A stretch of 64,000 nucleotides of DNA. Origin: Pleurotus ostreatus/Saccharomyces cerevisiae fusant (lineage: Eukaryota > Opisthokonta). The translations under genes and the position numbers were made by a program. The stretch is from the NCBI GenBank assembly GCA_024196135.1, contig JAMQCK010000049.1:62001-126000 (forward strand). The letters are read 5' to 3'. This document shows, piece by piece, positions 33,359 to 45,175 of this stretch. The notes beneath the pieces were generated by a model, which saw nothing but the letters and a program-made list of their open reading frames with translations, made no database searches and was not told where the DNA came from. The first letter of the stretch is position 1. Each line of letters opens with the position of its first letter.

Positions 33359-36300
33359 TCACATAGCCATACCCGTGTATGCGCCTTCCTCTTCCTCGTC
33401 ATCGTGCTTCGAGTCCGCCTTATGGTCATCGTGTGCCAGATTGACGTCGTCATGCGCCGGCTTCGCGTCCTCCTTCGGCGTGTCGACCTTCGAAGGCTCG
33501 GGCTCCAACTTGACATCCGCCTTCTCCGTAGGCAGCGGAGCCACCGGTGTCGCGGGCGATGGAGGACCACTGGTTGGCGGCGACAGAGGCTTCGCCGCTG
33601 CATCCACAGACGCCACGCTCTTCACCGCATCCATCGACGACGTGCTCCGCACCGATGCCGCCGAACTTGTCGAGCTCGCCCTCGTGAAGAACGAGAAGCG
33701 TCCGCTAATTGGTGACTTGATGTCCACGGAGCCTTTGCCGGACTCCTTCGTCGGACTTTGCACCAAGTCGACCGCGGTAGGCTCGCCATCGGGACCGGTT
33801 GACGACGTCGCTGCCGGTCCCTCGGCGCCCTCCTGGCCCTTCCCAAAGGAGAACCTGGGCGCCTTGGATGATAAGAACGCGCCCCATCCGCTCAAACTCG
33901 TTCGCGTCCCTGTCGACGACGAGCTCGACGTCCGGTTTGCCAATGGAGGCCGGGCATCACTACCCTCCGCGTCCTCCTTCGTGACCTCTTCCGGCGTGGC
34001 GGTGAGGTCTGAAGAGCTCGCGCCAGGATTGGGCGACGGTGGCGCAGAAGGCCGTGCATTCCAACGTTCGCGCACGCCCGCGACTGCATTCAGGAAGTTT
34101 GTCGATGAGGAAGCGAGGGTGCGTGTGACAGCCTCTCGTGCGGGGGCAAGTTGCTGGTCGAGCTTCATCTCTTGGATGCCCTCCGACAGTCGCAAACCGA
34201 TGTCGGCGACCACAGATGGCTTGTCGACGCAAGGGTGTCTGCGGCGATACTCAGTATGACTTTGAGCTTTGTATGGGGCAGGCATACCTTGGCTCGACGA
34301 TGTCAAACAGCGAAGAGTCGGTCGTGCGTTCCCAAAGCTCATACGCATTGGTTCCCCTGAACTCCTGCAACCAGAGCGGGTTGAAGTCTGTGCAAGGTGC
34401 GTTAGCAAGATATCCGTCTTCCATCACATGCGCACGTACCCATCCATGGCGTCGCGTCTGGAGTTCCTGGGGCAGCGATTGGTGCGCCCTCCTTCGCAAC
34501 GAAGTCTTGGTATCGCAAGGAAGCCAGCATTGACGAGATGTACTCCTCAAACTGAGAAGTCGGGTCAGCAACCAGTCAAGCATGTTCTAAAGCATTCGAC
34601 GCACCTGAACGCGCAGGTAGTCATCGCTACCCTTGAACCTACTTGACGATGAGCATGCTAACCTCCTTCGCATAGTGTCCCGACTCACTGCATCGCAGGC
34701 CGCAACTGATCCTCCTCCGACTCCAGCCAACTCTCATTTACCGCCTGCACAATCCCGTCCATCCACTTCCGGTCTGCGGGCGTCAGCGCAACCAGCCGCT
34801 CCAAGTTGGGATTCCGGAACTCGAAGACCCCGGTGTCCGTCTAGGGGCGGCTCCGCGTCAACTCGTATATCCCACCGTAAACCCCACATCGCACACTCAC
34901 GTTTACCAGCAAGTCCACGCAACTCTGCTGCGTCACGATCGAGTTCGTGCTCCCGCAGAGCCAGGTCGGGGTATCTTTCAGCATGTCCAATTGCTGCAAG
35001 GGTATGTATGGTTGGAAGAATGAGTCCTGTCAGGCGTAGCATGTCAGCCAACGGTACTTCGTCGAACATGGTGAATGCGAACGAACCTTGCCAAAGATGT
35101 CTAACGGGAAACCAAGATACGCCATCATGCTCTTGCGGTCGGACGTCTTCAGTGACGTTGGCTTGGAAAGTGTAGGTGCGCGTGCAGCGATGGGCGGAGA
35201 CCCGCAGTCCTCAAGGGTTTGCAGCAAGCCTGAGATTGTTGAGCATGAATCTATACTAAATTGAGCTGTGCATACCAGGAATGAGCGATATCAGTGAGTA
35301 CTGATAGGTGCAGAGGCGCTCAACAGGATAGCCGCTGAACATAATCTGCGAAGGGTGAGCATGGGACTCGGGACACAATGGATTTCACGCACCCGTTTCT
35401 GCAGTATCAAAGTCTTGACAAGGACCAAAGTTCGTTGTCGGAATTTGTGTACGAGCTCCCGGCTGATGCCAAATTAGCATGTTAAAGGTGGATGATGTTG
35501 AAGGTAAGGCTTACAGACTAGTCCCCATCAATAGCCCGCTCTCCGTCATTTGACTTCGTATCGAAGCTTCCAGTGACTCGCCAAAGGCGTCGAGGATGCT
35601 CAAGTCCGTGAAGTCGCGCTGATTGAAGAGCGCGGTCGTTACGACACCGAGCTTGTCGCTGAACGTACGCTAAGTCGCGTTCGCTGAACGAAAGTTGCTG
35701 TGCATACCGTATGGGACCGAAGATCGGCTTTGATGCAAGTACGACGACCGCCTTCTGTACCGTTGACCGCACTACGTCGGGCATCTTGACAAGAAGGGCG
35801 GAGGCAGCGATTTGTTGGTTGCATCTGGACAGAAAGTATGAGCCGCAGTGGGCAAGCGCGCGGCGTGGCGACGCACGATATACCAAAAACGGTGGTGGGT
35901 TTGGGGCCGGAGGGTACAAGGTGGAAGTAGGAATAGTCCTCGGCACTCTGTAGGACATAAGCAATACGTATAACAGAAGATAGCACGCGGCATACCAGGT
36001 GGGCGCCGTCAGGCAGCGCGAGGAAGGGTAGGATCTTGGCGACCTCTTCATCTTCGAAGATATCTCCCCGGGAGTATTCAATCTTTGGGCCTACCTGAAA
36101 GCTATGAGAATACAGCGCGGGAGATGCAGATACCACACACCAAATGGTTGAAGTCGACCAGGGCAATTCCCAGAATGATCGGGCCCCCTCCAGGAAGTAC
36201 AATCATCGACTCGGGACGCGCCTTGCGCGAGGACGAGCCGGTGGAGCGTATAGACACAGCATCATCTCTGCTTGGTGGTGTAGGAGGATACGTAGGCGGA

Positions 36301-36650
36301 GTGTACGGCTTCTCCTCTTGTGCAGTCGTCGTTGGTTCCTCCTCAACCGAGGTGTTGGCGGTGCTTGTCGACGACCGCTGCGCATCAGTCGCAACCGAGC
36401 TGCGTTCATCCACCTCTGAGCTCAGGTCGGACGACAGAGTGTAAGGGTGCGAGTCGCGCTTGGAAAATGTCGTAGAGTCGCGTGCACTCGCGTAGATGTT
36501 GCCCGCTGTCGAGTTGCGCGCCGAGACGGCGGGCGAGGAGAGGGAAATAGAGCGTTGGGACGCGGTCTCGTCATCATCATCAGGCTGGAGAAAGTCCGCA
36601 ATGTGCGTCGCCTCCAGTGCTGGCGAGTGTGATGCTGCGTCGGCGGACAT
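33359..36650 (-). CDS. avl9: AVL9-type late secretory pathway / DENN-like protein
   Basis: Fourteen exons (36650-36141, 36094-35996, 35947-35877, 35824-35708, 35658-35515, 35462-35393, 35345-35276, 35229-35087, 35026-34901, 34840-34689, 34638-34605, 34551-34440, 34387-34288, 34238-33359) encode 875 residues. After a 160-residue disordered leader come the AVL9 blocks: VGPKIEYSRG, LPFLALPDGAHL, YSYFHLVP, TVFGISCNQQI, STVQKAVVVLASKPIFGPIR, DKLGVVTTALFNQRDF, RELVHKFRQRTLVLVKTLIL and FSGYPVERLCTYQYSLISLI. AVL9 acts in Golgi-to-plasma-membrane traffic and has a DENN-like fold. The C-terminal ~280 residues are Ser/Pro-rich and end in an acidic Asp/His/Glu tail. It shares a 186-bp promoter with the secreted-protein gene. 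Confidence 0.92.
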
Positions 36651-36836
36651 GGCGGCGAGGACGAAGGGCGAGTCGCCTCCGTCGCCGGCGTCGCGCCGCT
36701 CGCCCGCCGCGCACGTGAGTGATTGATGGTGTGATCGGACGGCAGTCGCTGTGGCGCGCGGCCGAAATGGAGTTATCAGGCTTGCTGCTGACCACCATCT
36801 CCCTCCGCCCCCCTCTTCGTTCTCCGTTCTCCTCTC
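36651..36836. promoter_or_regulatory. 186-bp bidirectional promoter region
   Basis: Separates the divergent ATGs of AVL9 (36650, minus) and the secreted protein (36837, plus). Both 5' leaders and promoters must fit here, or overlap the opposite gene. Confidence 0.6.
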
Positions 36837-37870
36837 ATGCGCTTTCTTCTGATTCCGCTGCTTTTTGTCGGCGCATTTGCGTCGCCTGTCATCGTCCCAG
36901 GGGACTCGCAGCAGGTCCTCTCGGAAGGTAGCCTTACCGAGGACGGAGATGTCTTCCCGGGCTGGTACGACCCGAGGCAGTACGGCGGACGATTTCTCGA
37001 TGTGCGTGCTATTCTCCTCTACTCGAACAATGCTAACATCTACCGCAGTACGCAACGAAGAGGGGACGCGGGGAACCGCTCAATGTTATCATATCTGCCC
37101 ATTCCGATCCTTTCGTACTTACCGAGGCCGGCTTCCTCGCATACTCCCAGTACGCGCGCTTCTCTTCCCTCATCTTTCTCAAGTCTGACCCCTCAAAGAT
37201 CCATCGGCTTTGCTCAGGAATGCCTAGGGCTGCATAAGGGCGTATGTGCCGTATCATCCCTGACATGATTCAGACGACTAACCGGCTCCCGTACCCACCA
37301 CAGTACGTCCATGAGGCCGATCTCGGGAATGGCAGGGAGTTTGAGCACTACCTTCATCGCGAGTCCTACTTCCCCGTCCTCGGCACGTGCTGGGAGAGCC
37401 TCGCGGGCGGTAACCACTTCCGCGCCTGGAAGCAGAACGGCACCCTCGCGAACAGCGGCGCATGGTTCTTGGGGTGAGTCAACATGACGCTGTTGCTTTC
37501 TCAAGGTACTCACTTGCTTCACAGCGTATCCCGCGAGAAGGTTGGCTTTTTGTGATGCTTATCGCCACTTTCGCTGAAGTTTAATATGTAGGACACGAGC
37601 AAGCATCATATGATTGTTCCCAATGGCTACAACCTCGGTCGCGACTGGCTCGTTGAGCGCGCCGTCGCCGGTTCGAGGTGGAGGGGCAACTGGTGGAAGG
37701 CTGACGTCGAGTGGCGCGCTGGCTTGCTGGAGCCCGGCAAGAGAGGTGAATATCAGGCGGCCTCGTGATGCTGACCGTGACCTTGACATGCTTATGCCCC
37801 TTATTTAGGCGTCAACCACGGAATCGAGCAAGACGGTCTTGTTGCAATTCTCACCGTCAAGAGGTTGTAG
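36837..37870 (+). CDS. Secreted conserved Agaricomycete protein of unknown function
   Basis: Seven exons (36837-37001, 37049-37149, 37199-37241, 37304-37473, 37525-37540, 37592-37745, 37809-37870) encode 236 residues. The start MRFLLIPLLFVGAFASP is a clear signal peptide. The remainder has conserved-looking blocks (LNVIISAHSDPFVLTEAGFL, IGFAQECLGLHKG, LGTCWESLAGGNHFRAWKQNG, HHMIVPNGYNLGRDWLVE) that I recognise only as a type of uncharacterised secreted basidiomycete protein. Two cysteines (in QECLG and GTCWE) could pair. The fifth exon is only 16 nt. No enzyme motif is evident. Confidence 0.82.
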
Positions 37871-38533
37871 CGCCTTCACGCTGCGCTACATCCGTCCTTT
37901 AGATCGCCCGCCGCCCACGACGGGCCACACCCTAGACTCATCACAGTCGCCTTTTCCCTCTGGCTGTGCGAAGTGACAATTTCTCCTTTTCCACTCACGA
38001 TGCTTTACGACGATCTCTTGATTGATTCTGGATCTCACTCATTCTCGTTCCCGTCCAATGTTTCCCTCTCCGTCTCACCGTACTATTTATCTATGTACTC
38101 CCCTCATTGGCTTCGACGTACGGGGCCTTTACGGCTCTCGTGCGCTAGCCAATTGTAGCCGCCTGCTCCCTGGTCGCATGCGCCCGTGTGGGCAGGTTGT
38201 ACAACTGTCAGCTTATTCACGCTAGATGGTACCCTCGCCTGCCTCGGTTAGGTATCACTATGTATTTGTATACTATGCTCCCTCCGTCTAATATACGGAC
38301 TGCCTTCGTGCTGCTTGCGTTGTTTTGACTATCTCCAACGGCGTGCATCGGAGGTCATAAAATTTGTGGGCTCATGAGCGAACGGCCAGATTCTCATGCC
38401 GACAGGCTCATGTTCGCACAGTTGTCACTCATGAAGTACGTCGAAACCAGTTCTCAATTATACACGTGTACAAACAGGTCCGCTGGACATAGTTACGAAT
38501 GCCACTTTTCCTCCGCCGAATCGTACTCATCGC
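37871..38533. other. Convergent intergenic region
   Basis: About 660 bp with no gene supported. AT-rich stretches near 37950-38110 and 38260-38300 fit 3' untranslated regions. Confidence 0.5.
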
Positions 38534-39825
38534 TCAAGCCTTCTCCATCTGCTCCTTGAGGACAGTCGCCCCGAACTCAGCGATTGTCGCGACCTTGACG
38601 CCAAGGGACTCCAGACGCTTGTCAGGGATTTCGACGTCCGGGTACCACTGGTGCTCGGCCATGCAAGCGAACTGGTTGAGGGATCCTGATGAGTGCAAGG
38701 TTCGCCTGAGGTCCGCAGTTCAGCTCACCATATCGTCGATGGGCGGCATTCCGGACTTGTCGAGGTGCTGGACTTCGACGGGCTTGCCAAGACCTATGCG
38801 GATGGGCGCGTTAGTCGCATTTCCGCATGAAGTAGGGAGCAGCAACGCACCCTTCGCCAACTCGACCGCCATCTCCTCCGCCGTCACTCGGCCAGACCCC
38901 ACCACAAAGGTCTGCTTCTCGATCTCCGCGAGGCGCGTCGTGTAGTTCTTGAAGAGCGCTGTAACCGCCGGGCCCATGTCATGGCCAATCCAGGTCTGGA
39001 TGACCTTGGTGCCGGGGTGCTCGAAGGTCTTCATGAGGTAGCCCGTGTCGGTCTTTGCGAAGTCCGCGCCGCGGCGGCTGGGTGTTTGTTAGTGGCTAGA
39101 CTCGGAGGGACACCGGGAAGTAGAGCGTACCCTTGCAAGATGTTCTCCATGAACGAGCCGGGCCCGATGCAAGCGTACGTCAAGCCTGACTTCTCCAGGT
39201 ATTCCTGAATGACCTGCTTATCTAAGGAATTGTTGAGGTGCGCCACAGACGAGACAAAAGCAAGAAAGTCTTACTATCGAAGTGGTGCGCCTGCGTGAAC
39301 TTCCCATTCGACATCTTGCTCAGGCTGGGAAGGGTGCTAAAGCGAGAGACGGTAAGTCAGAGTACCGCCAGTAGACCCGCCAAGTACGAACCTGAAAGAG
39401 ACAAACTTGACGCCAGTCTCCTTGCAGGCGTCGATAATGTTGGTGCCCTGCGTCACCTCCGGGACGCCGACCGGGCCAAACTTGGGCAGGGTAATCTGAA
39501 TACTGGTAAGCAGTACATTCGGATGCTGTAAACCCGCACAACGTACCAAGGCGACGACCTCTGCGCCTGTGACGGCCTTCTTGACAGACTCCTTGTTGTC
39601 GAGCTGGACCTCGACGACTTCACAGCCTTGCTTCAATAAGGCCTGAGCAGCGTCGGACTTCGCATCGCGCGTGACGGCACGAGGAGTGAAGGTGCCGTCC
39701 TTCAGGAGGGCGCGGATGACCGAGGAGCCTGGAGATGTTATGAGATGAAGGCCGCAGGCGCGAAAACACGCCCTGCACATACCTTGAAGGCCCGTGGCGA
39801 GAAACACAGTAGCAATGCGAGCCAT
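38534..39825 (-). CDS. NmrA-like NAD(P)-binding protein
   Basis: Eight exons (39825-39783, 39728-39547, 39495-39392, 39336-39275, 39221-39131, 39077-38851, 38793-38729, 38671-38534) encode 303 residues. The N-terminus ATVFLATGLQGSSVIRALL is the Rossmann beta-alpha-beta with a TGLQG variant of the GxxGxxG loop. It is followed by PRAVTRDAKSD and GCEVVEVQLDNKESV, the redox-binding region of NmrA-family atypical short-chain dehydrogenases. Downstream blocks GLTYACIGPGSFMENI and PAVTALFKNY match the family. NmrA proteins sense NAD(P) redox state and act as regulators rather than classical dehydrogenases; the partner is unknown. A TATAAAG box at 39922-39928 lies ~100 bp upstream. The downstream neighbour on the same strand is unrelated. 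Confidence 0.88.
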
Positions 39826-40690
39826 TGTGGTTGTCGGGTGGTGTTAAACTTGCGGGTTTGCTGAGCGCTAGAGAATATAGGAGAAGTCGAGCGTTGGTGT
39901 TGAGGGCGTCGACTTGCTCGTCTTTATAGGTTCGCAAAGGCGGATACGAGCCTACAGGGCATACACCCAAGCGCGGTCCAACACCCAGTCAATGTCCCTA
40001 AAGGTAGGTGTTGCCACAATCCGACCACAAGGGCGCACGGCTCGCATCCCGCACTCCATTAAGCGCGATGCTGCCGTGGGACCTAATCGTCAGACAGCGA
40101 GGCCCTGTCAATAGATTCCGAGACGTTTTGGCCAATCAGAGGGGGAAAAGGTATGACGGCGAGGTACGACCTCGCCGTCCGGCCGCGTCAGCGGCGTCAG
40201 TTCGACACTCCCGGCGGCTGAATTTGGCCCGCTGGGAACAATGTACTCGAACGAGTGAAGGGAACAAGCTGGCAAAGAACGATTTCCCGGGCGCCCCATT
40301 CTGACGACTTTTGAATCCATTGCAGGGCATTCAAGCAACCCCCAAGTAGCTCTCAAGGGAGTCGGTGATAGTGAGTTTCACGATCACTGAAAATTGACTA
40401 AGCCAGAATTACACCGGCAAGTTCCGTTGGACCTATATCGGCAAGCAAGTACAAATAGAGGCAATAAGGATTCCTATATCAATTGGCGGATATATCGGTA
40501 ACGAAGTCAAGTGCACAAGCATGTATTCCATACACGGGCCCTAGGACTCTAAGTCATATATACCGTGTAGATGGCAGCATTGAGGAAAGCGTCGACGCGT
40601 GAAAAATATGCGTTCTCATCACGAGTCCCCAAATGAAGGATCTGACAATTCAGAGCGGTACCGCATATATCGGCCGAGCCCGTCGTACAA
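39826..40690. other. Intergenic region
   Basis: About 865 bp with no gene supported. It holds the NmrA-like promoter (TATAAAG on minus, 39922-39928) and the 3' flank of the second kinase-like gene. Confidence 0.5.
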
Positions 40691-42165
40691 CTAAATCTCG
40701 GTCGTGGATTGGACGACAGGGCTTTTGGCCCTCGTCACGCACATTTCTCTGAGTTCAGCGCTGCTCGGATATCCAGGGCCGTGCTGTATGGCAGGCGGAA
40801 ACAAAAGAGACTTGGGCGGCATATCCTCGAGACATTCACGCAGTCGACTCAGCGCCTCGTGTGCAGTCAGACGGTCGGCAGGATCGTCGGATGCCATGTA
40901 AGCCAGCACGTCTTCCACTGCTGGCAGAGTAGACTGCGTTTCGTTAGGTAAGTTCGGACGTGTGCAGGCAAAAGTCGACGCACATCAAAATCCGACAACG
41001 ACGTTGCGAGCTGCCAGACGTCGAGTTTGAACGGATCGTAGGGTGCCCATCTATCCATCTCGGGGATGCGCGGGGCCGTGTACTTGTCGACGTCTGAGAG
41101 AGAGTTTATGCACGGGGGTCCGATGCATAGGCGTTCCGAAGGTGGACAATCAACGGGAAACTCAATCGCGGACTCGAAATCGATGAGGTAGACGCGTGGT
41201 CGGGAAACAGGCACCATGCGCGTGAGCAGTGACTCGCGATAGAACTGCATGAGGAAGTTGTACTTGAAGGCATCCTGGATAAGGCGGAATCAGCGATGAT
41301 CCTCACGCTAGCTCGATTAACCGACCCTATGCGCGATCCCGAGTGAGTGGATATAGGATAAGCCCTGAGGAAATTTGGCACTTTTCTTTGAGGAACGCGT
41401 TCGACCAACCTCAAGAGCTTGCATGACCGCATCGAGTATGTCCCCGACGGAGTTTTTCGCCCACCCCCCATATATCCTCTCCATAGGTTGGGCGACGTAC
41501 GGGAACGCGACAAACGTAACATGCTCTAAGTTGATTTCTTGGAGTAAGGGAAGAGTGTGATTTTCGCACATAAGGGCATGTGGCGCAGTGGCCAGCTTGC
41601 GCCATATACGCAACTGTTCATGACCCTCGTCGTGGACGGCCACCACTCGTAGAACGGCATCCTGCCCTTCGCTTGTGCGGAAAACATGACTAGATCTGTT
41701 CTAGGGGGCGATTCGTCAGATGAAGGATATACCAACGTGTAAGAGCTCACTCTGATCCAAAAGACGGGAAGGTGCGCGATCTTCCCAGGCCCGCTTCCCT
41801 CCTGACGGGCCTTGGTCGCGTATACGTATCCGTTGGGGAAAACATCGCTTCCATTGGGTGTTCGCTGGGATCCTATTTCCTCGCTCTTCCACGGCGTAAG
41901 TCCTGCGTCCTGCAGAATCTTCGCCAAGTCGAGCCACATTTGGTAGGCATCATCCTCGCTCTCTGGCGCTCGCCAGGCCAGAAGTGTGTTGGGTAGCTGT
42001 CGGTAATTTTAGCGCTAGCGGCGCGCCACACATTCTTCTCACCTTCCCTAACAGCTGCTTACGCTTCCTTGACCGCAGGTACGCTGTAATGGTCGACCAC
42101 GACAGAACGACAGAGGTTGCAACCACGGTGGCGGTTGCAGCTGCGAAATGAGAACGAAGGAGCAT
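40691..42165 (-). CDS. Membrane-anchored kinase-like protein (probable pseudokinase), copy 2
   Basis: Six exons (42165-42043, 41996-41751, 41700-41410, 41364-41326, 41274-40984, 40933-40691) encode 410 residues. Exons 2-6 have exactly the lengths of copy 1. The N-terminus MLLRSHFAAATATVVATSV is a hydrophobic anchor with a basic flank (RSRKRKQLLGKVR...). The VAIK position reads VVAVHDEG (His for Lys), against Arg in copy 1. HRD is retained (AHR-DAFKYNF), and DFG is DFE (LIDFESA). Roughly three residues in four match copy 1 over the C-terminal 80 residues. As the nucleotide-binding lysine differs between copies and is Lys in neither, loss of kinase function before or around duplication is likely. 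No frame damage is seen. Confidence 0.85.
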
Positions 42166-42624
42166 GAGTAGTCAGCCGAAGCGAGACGCGCGCCTATGAT
42201 GATGATGGTGGTAGCTGTGAGAAGTTGAACTGAATGCGCGTGGGTAGATACAGACATGAACAAATTTGGACATACGAAATTACCACGGAAAGGTTCTGTC
42301 TCACATGTACTGCCGAGGCGCAGTGCAGTCAGGTGCAGACGCTGTAGCCCACGTATATCTCTACCTTCTGTGGTACATGAGTTCATGTGGCACCATTTAT
42401 TTGACAACTCCTGAGCGCCGTCCCACGGGGGATGTCGCCGACATTGCGTGCTAGAGCTCTTACAAGTCGACGCCCGCTGCGTGATCAAGCATAATGGCAC
42501 CTATCCGAAGACTTGATAAGTGAAATTCTGATACTTCGTTTCTACTAGTAAATATACACGTCGAAAGAACTCATTCTCCGAGTCGCAAACGGCTGGACCG
42601 GGGTCCATCATACCCTTGCCATGT
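42166..42624. other. Intergenic region, promoter of kinase-like copy 2
   Basis: About 460 bp. The segment 42190-42245 matches the promoter of copy 1. No gene is seen. Confidence 0.55.
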
Positions 42625-43189
42625 TTAAGGCGAGTGGGGCGAGATGGGATCGCTGCATGGACTCAAGTCAGTATCTGGAAATTGGGGCTCGATCATCGCG
42701 TACTTGGTTGGGGTGCAAATACTTTTTAGCACCAGCATCTCCGTGTGGTCTCCGAATCCGAGGCAGAATCTAACCTGCCACTCAGAACTCGGGATGAGCA
42801 ATGTTATCAAGCATGGGGGGGACTGAGCTCACCCCAGCAATGGTTTCGAGCATGCTGATGAAGAAGCCGACATACTCCATGCCGGTGTTGCGGTCAGTGA
42901 AGCGCCAACGAGTACCCTGAGCGTCCACTCAGCTTGAGGATTGTCTGCAGTCGAAAGAAACGGGAGCGCTGCGTACCATGTAGGCAGTTGGAAGCGCAGC
43001 CACACCACCGCTGGCCTTGTGGTTCTTGGAGAATCTCTTGGGCTGCGCGTCGTCGAGGTCAATCGACAGCGGGCAAGGTGGCGAGTAAAGGTCATACAGG
43101 CATAATGAGATGTGCACTTTTGAGGATAGAGTGAGCGATTCTTGCAGTAGAGGGGGAACCAAAGGATGCTGTTGACGCCGTGAGCTCAT
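42625..43189 (-). CDS. Uncharacterised small protein gene in right duplicate
   Basis: A three-exon model (43189-42977, 42916-42833, 42774-42625) keeps frame and encodes 148 residues. Exon 2 (GTRWRFTDRNTGMEYVGFFI and on to MLETIAG) has the strongest coding character. A TATATA element lies at about 43196-43202, very close to the first ATG, so the true start may be further in and the 5' end is uncertain. No family is recognised and no signal peptide is visible. Sequence matching its TATA and first codons occurs at about 13050-13095 in the left duplicate, where the ATG is GTG and no gene follows. Confidence 0.35.
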
Positions 43190-43911
43190 CCCAGGTATAT
43201 AAGCTACTCAACCCAGTGTGACGCAGAGTTTCTACATACGCGCTGCGCTGAGAACGCGAGTGAATGGAGGATAGGCGCCTACATGAGTCCTACTGACCCT
43301 CCGCATCCGGACGGCACAGGGAGCGGCTGGGCATCATGGCGCCTACCTTGAACTTTATTGACATACAGGTGAGTCAGTCCTGCGTTTGACACAGCAGGTC
43401 TTCGCCTCCATCGCTTCCTGATATTGTTTTTATCCGAAGGCTGCGAGCGGGTCTCAAGAGGGTACTCACCAACTCCCTGTCCTATCGTTGCTCGTACGTG
43501 GTGCATCCTCACTGACGTCCTGTTGTTCCAGGTATTTGTGCTCGTCAAGTGCAGTTGGCCCGCCGCCATATAGCATAGCCTCGCTATACATCTAGAAGCA
43601 TCGTGGCATGCACTCAATCTGCTGAAATCCCACAGTCAAGCGCTGAGAAGTCATGGAAGCTGTCAAGCCATGCAGTTCAGGCGCGGTGTAAACGTTGCAC
43701 TCGAGAGCGACGTACTATCAATGGAATGACGGGGCAGACGCCAAAAGACCTCAAGGCACTGAGTCGACGAAGGGTACGTAGCGTCCAGCTACAGTCGGAG
43801 GCGCAAGTCGAAGCGTCATCATTTCCACGGACATCTGACTTACATTCGGCGCACTCGAACATACTTTCAGGACAGGTGATTCGCCACATGATCACTCCTT
43901 CGTATCCTTCC
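43190..43911. other. Intergenic region, partly duplicated
   Basis: About 720 bp with no gene. The segment 43190-43380 matches the left duplicate at 12896-13060. Confidence 0.5.
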
Positions 43912-44707
43912 CTACTTCCTCAGGACGTAGGTCCAGCCGTCAAAGCCCCGCTCGTCTGCCGTGGGCACCGTAGCAGCCTCCAGCTCCGTGTCCTCCTGCA
44001 GGTACTTCAGAAGGTCGCGCACGCCGGCGTTCTCCTTGTCGGCCTTGTTGAGGTCGGCAACATAGCCGTTGCGAACGACGTTGTCGAGGATCTGACAACA
44101 AGAGTCAGCCACGCGCATCGGATTTCATTGTGAAGCCAACGACTCACGATCGCACCGCCGCTACGGACGAGCCGCTTGGCTTCCTTCGTGTAGATAGGGT
44201 ACCCAGCCTTGTCCGCGTCGATGAAGGCGAAGTCGTACGTGCCATCGCCCCCGAACTTGGCCAGCGTCTCAGCGGCGGGACCGACAATGACTTCAACACG
44301 GTCCGCGACCCCAGCGTGCTCGAGGTTCTCACGAGCGACCTGTTGTGCAGTCAGCCTCTAGCGACAGCGGGACTACAGAGAAAGCTCACCTTCGCATGCT
44401 TCTCCGACAGCTCGAAGGTGACGAGCTTCCCATCGGCAGGAAGCGCGCGCGCCAGCCAGATCGTCGAGTACCCGCCAAGGGTGCCGACCTCGATGATGCG
44501 CTTCGCACCCAGCGTGCGCACGAAGAGGTTGAGCAGCTTCCCCTGAGACGGCGACACCGCGATCTCGGGCAGGCCGTTGCTGACCGAGTTGGTGAGGGCG
44601 AAGGTGAGCGCTTCGTCGGGCTCTCCGACGAGGAAGCGCGTGTGGAAGGCGCTGCTAGCCGCCCAGACGTCGGCGGTGGCAGGAGGACCGTAGGATGGGG
44701 TAGGCAT
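43912..44707 (-). CDS. Class I O-methyltransferase (CCoAOMT type), copy 2
   Basis: Three exons (44707-44390, 44339-44148, 44091-43912) encode 229 residues beginning MPTPSYGPPATADVWAAS. Motif I EVGTLGGYSTIWLA, FIDADKAGY and DNVVRNGY and the C-terminus GWTYVLRK parallel copy 1; the proteins look about 70% identical. It has one extra intron (44389-44340) that copy 1 lacks, while the second intron position is shared. A TATAAAG box at 44804-44810 argues for the ATG at 44707 rather than an upstream ATG at 44887, which would add a presequence-like extension. It would methylate a small aromatic or catechol substrate; the substrate is unknown. Confidence 0.9.
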
Positions 44708-45175
44708 GATGGATGGAAGACGTTGAGTAGATTGAGAGGTGAAGTGTCTTTGTGAGGCGGATAGCTTCGCAGGTTGTTGGATACCAAGGTCGAATGCAGC
44801 CGTCTTTATAGGCAGCGCCGGGAGTGTACGCGCAGCCCATCGGCTTGTTATGGAGCGGGCGGCGCCTGTGGCTGTTGCGAGAACCATAGCGGCTGGAGAT
44901 GCTGCAGCCGTAAAACTTACGCGTCTTTCTATAGATCTTGGAATTTTGGGCTAAGGTCATGCCTTCAAGCTGCCGAAGCTGCGTCGTACCCTTGTCGGCA
45001 ACGATCTCTTCATGCGAATGAAGCTCCTACCAAGTGTGGTTGTGAGGATCGCATCCGTTGACCTATATGAAGATCGCCGCACCTAGTTCAACGCACCACA
45101 TACAGTTCCAGGAGCGATCATCTCGGAGGGAGCGATCGAAGCATCTTCGAGACGGCTGAATTTACCCAAGTTGCC
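44708..45175. other. Upstream region of O-methyltransferase copy 2
   Basis: About 470 bp including the TATA box at 44804-44810. No other gene is supported. Confidence 0.5.
44804..44810 (-). promoter_or_regulatory. TATA box of O-methyltransferase copy 2
   Basis: TATAAAG on the minus strand about 100 bp upstream of ATG 44707. This decides between two possible starts. Confidence 0.6.

Larger units (their letters stand above)
40691..43380 (-). repeat. Right arm of inverted segmental duplication (core)
   Basis: This arm is homologous, in opposite orientation, to 12896-15121. It comprises the kinase-like gene, its promoter (42190-42245) and the intergenic block 43165-43380. The accompanying O-methyltransferase paralogue follows at 43912-44707. 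Confidence 0.85.

Noticed and set aside
44708..44887. Upstream ATG at 44887 giving O-methyltransferase 2 a mitochondrial-like presequence
   Set aside because: A TATAAAG box lies between the two ATGs, and copy 1 starts at the equivalent of the downstream ATG.
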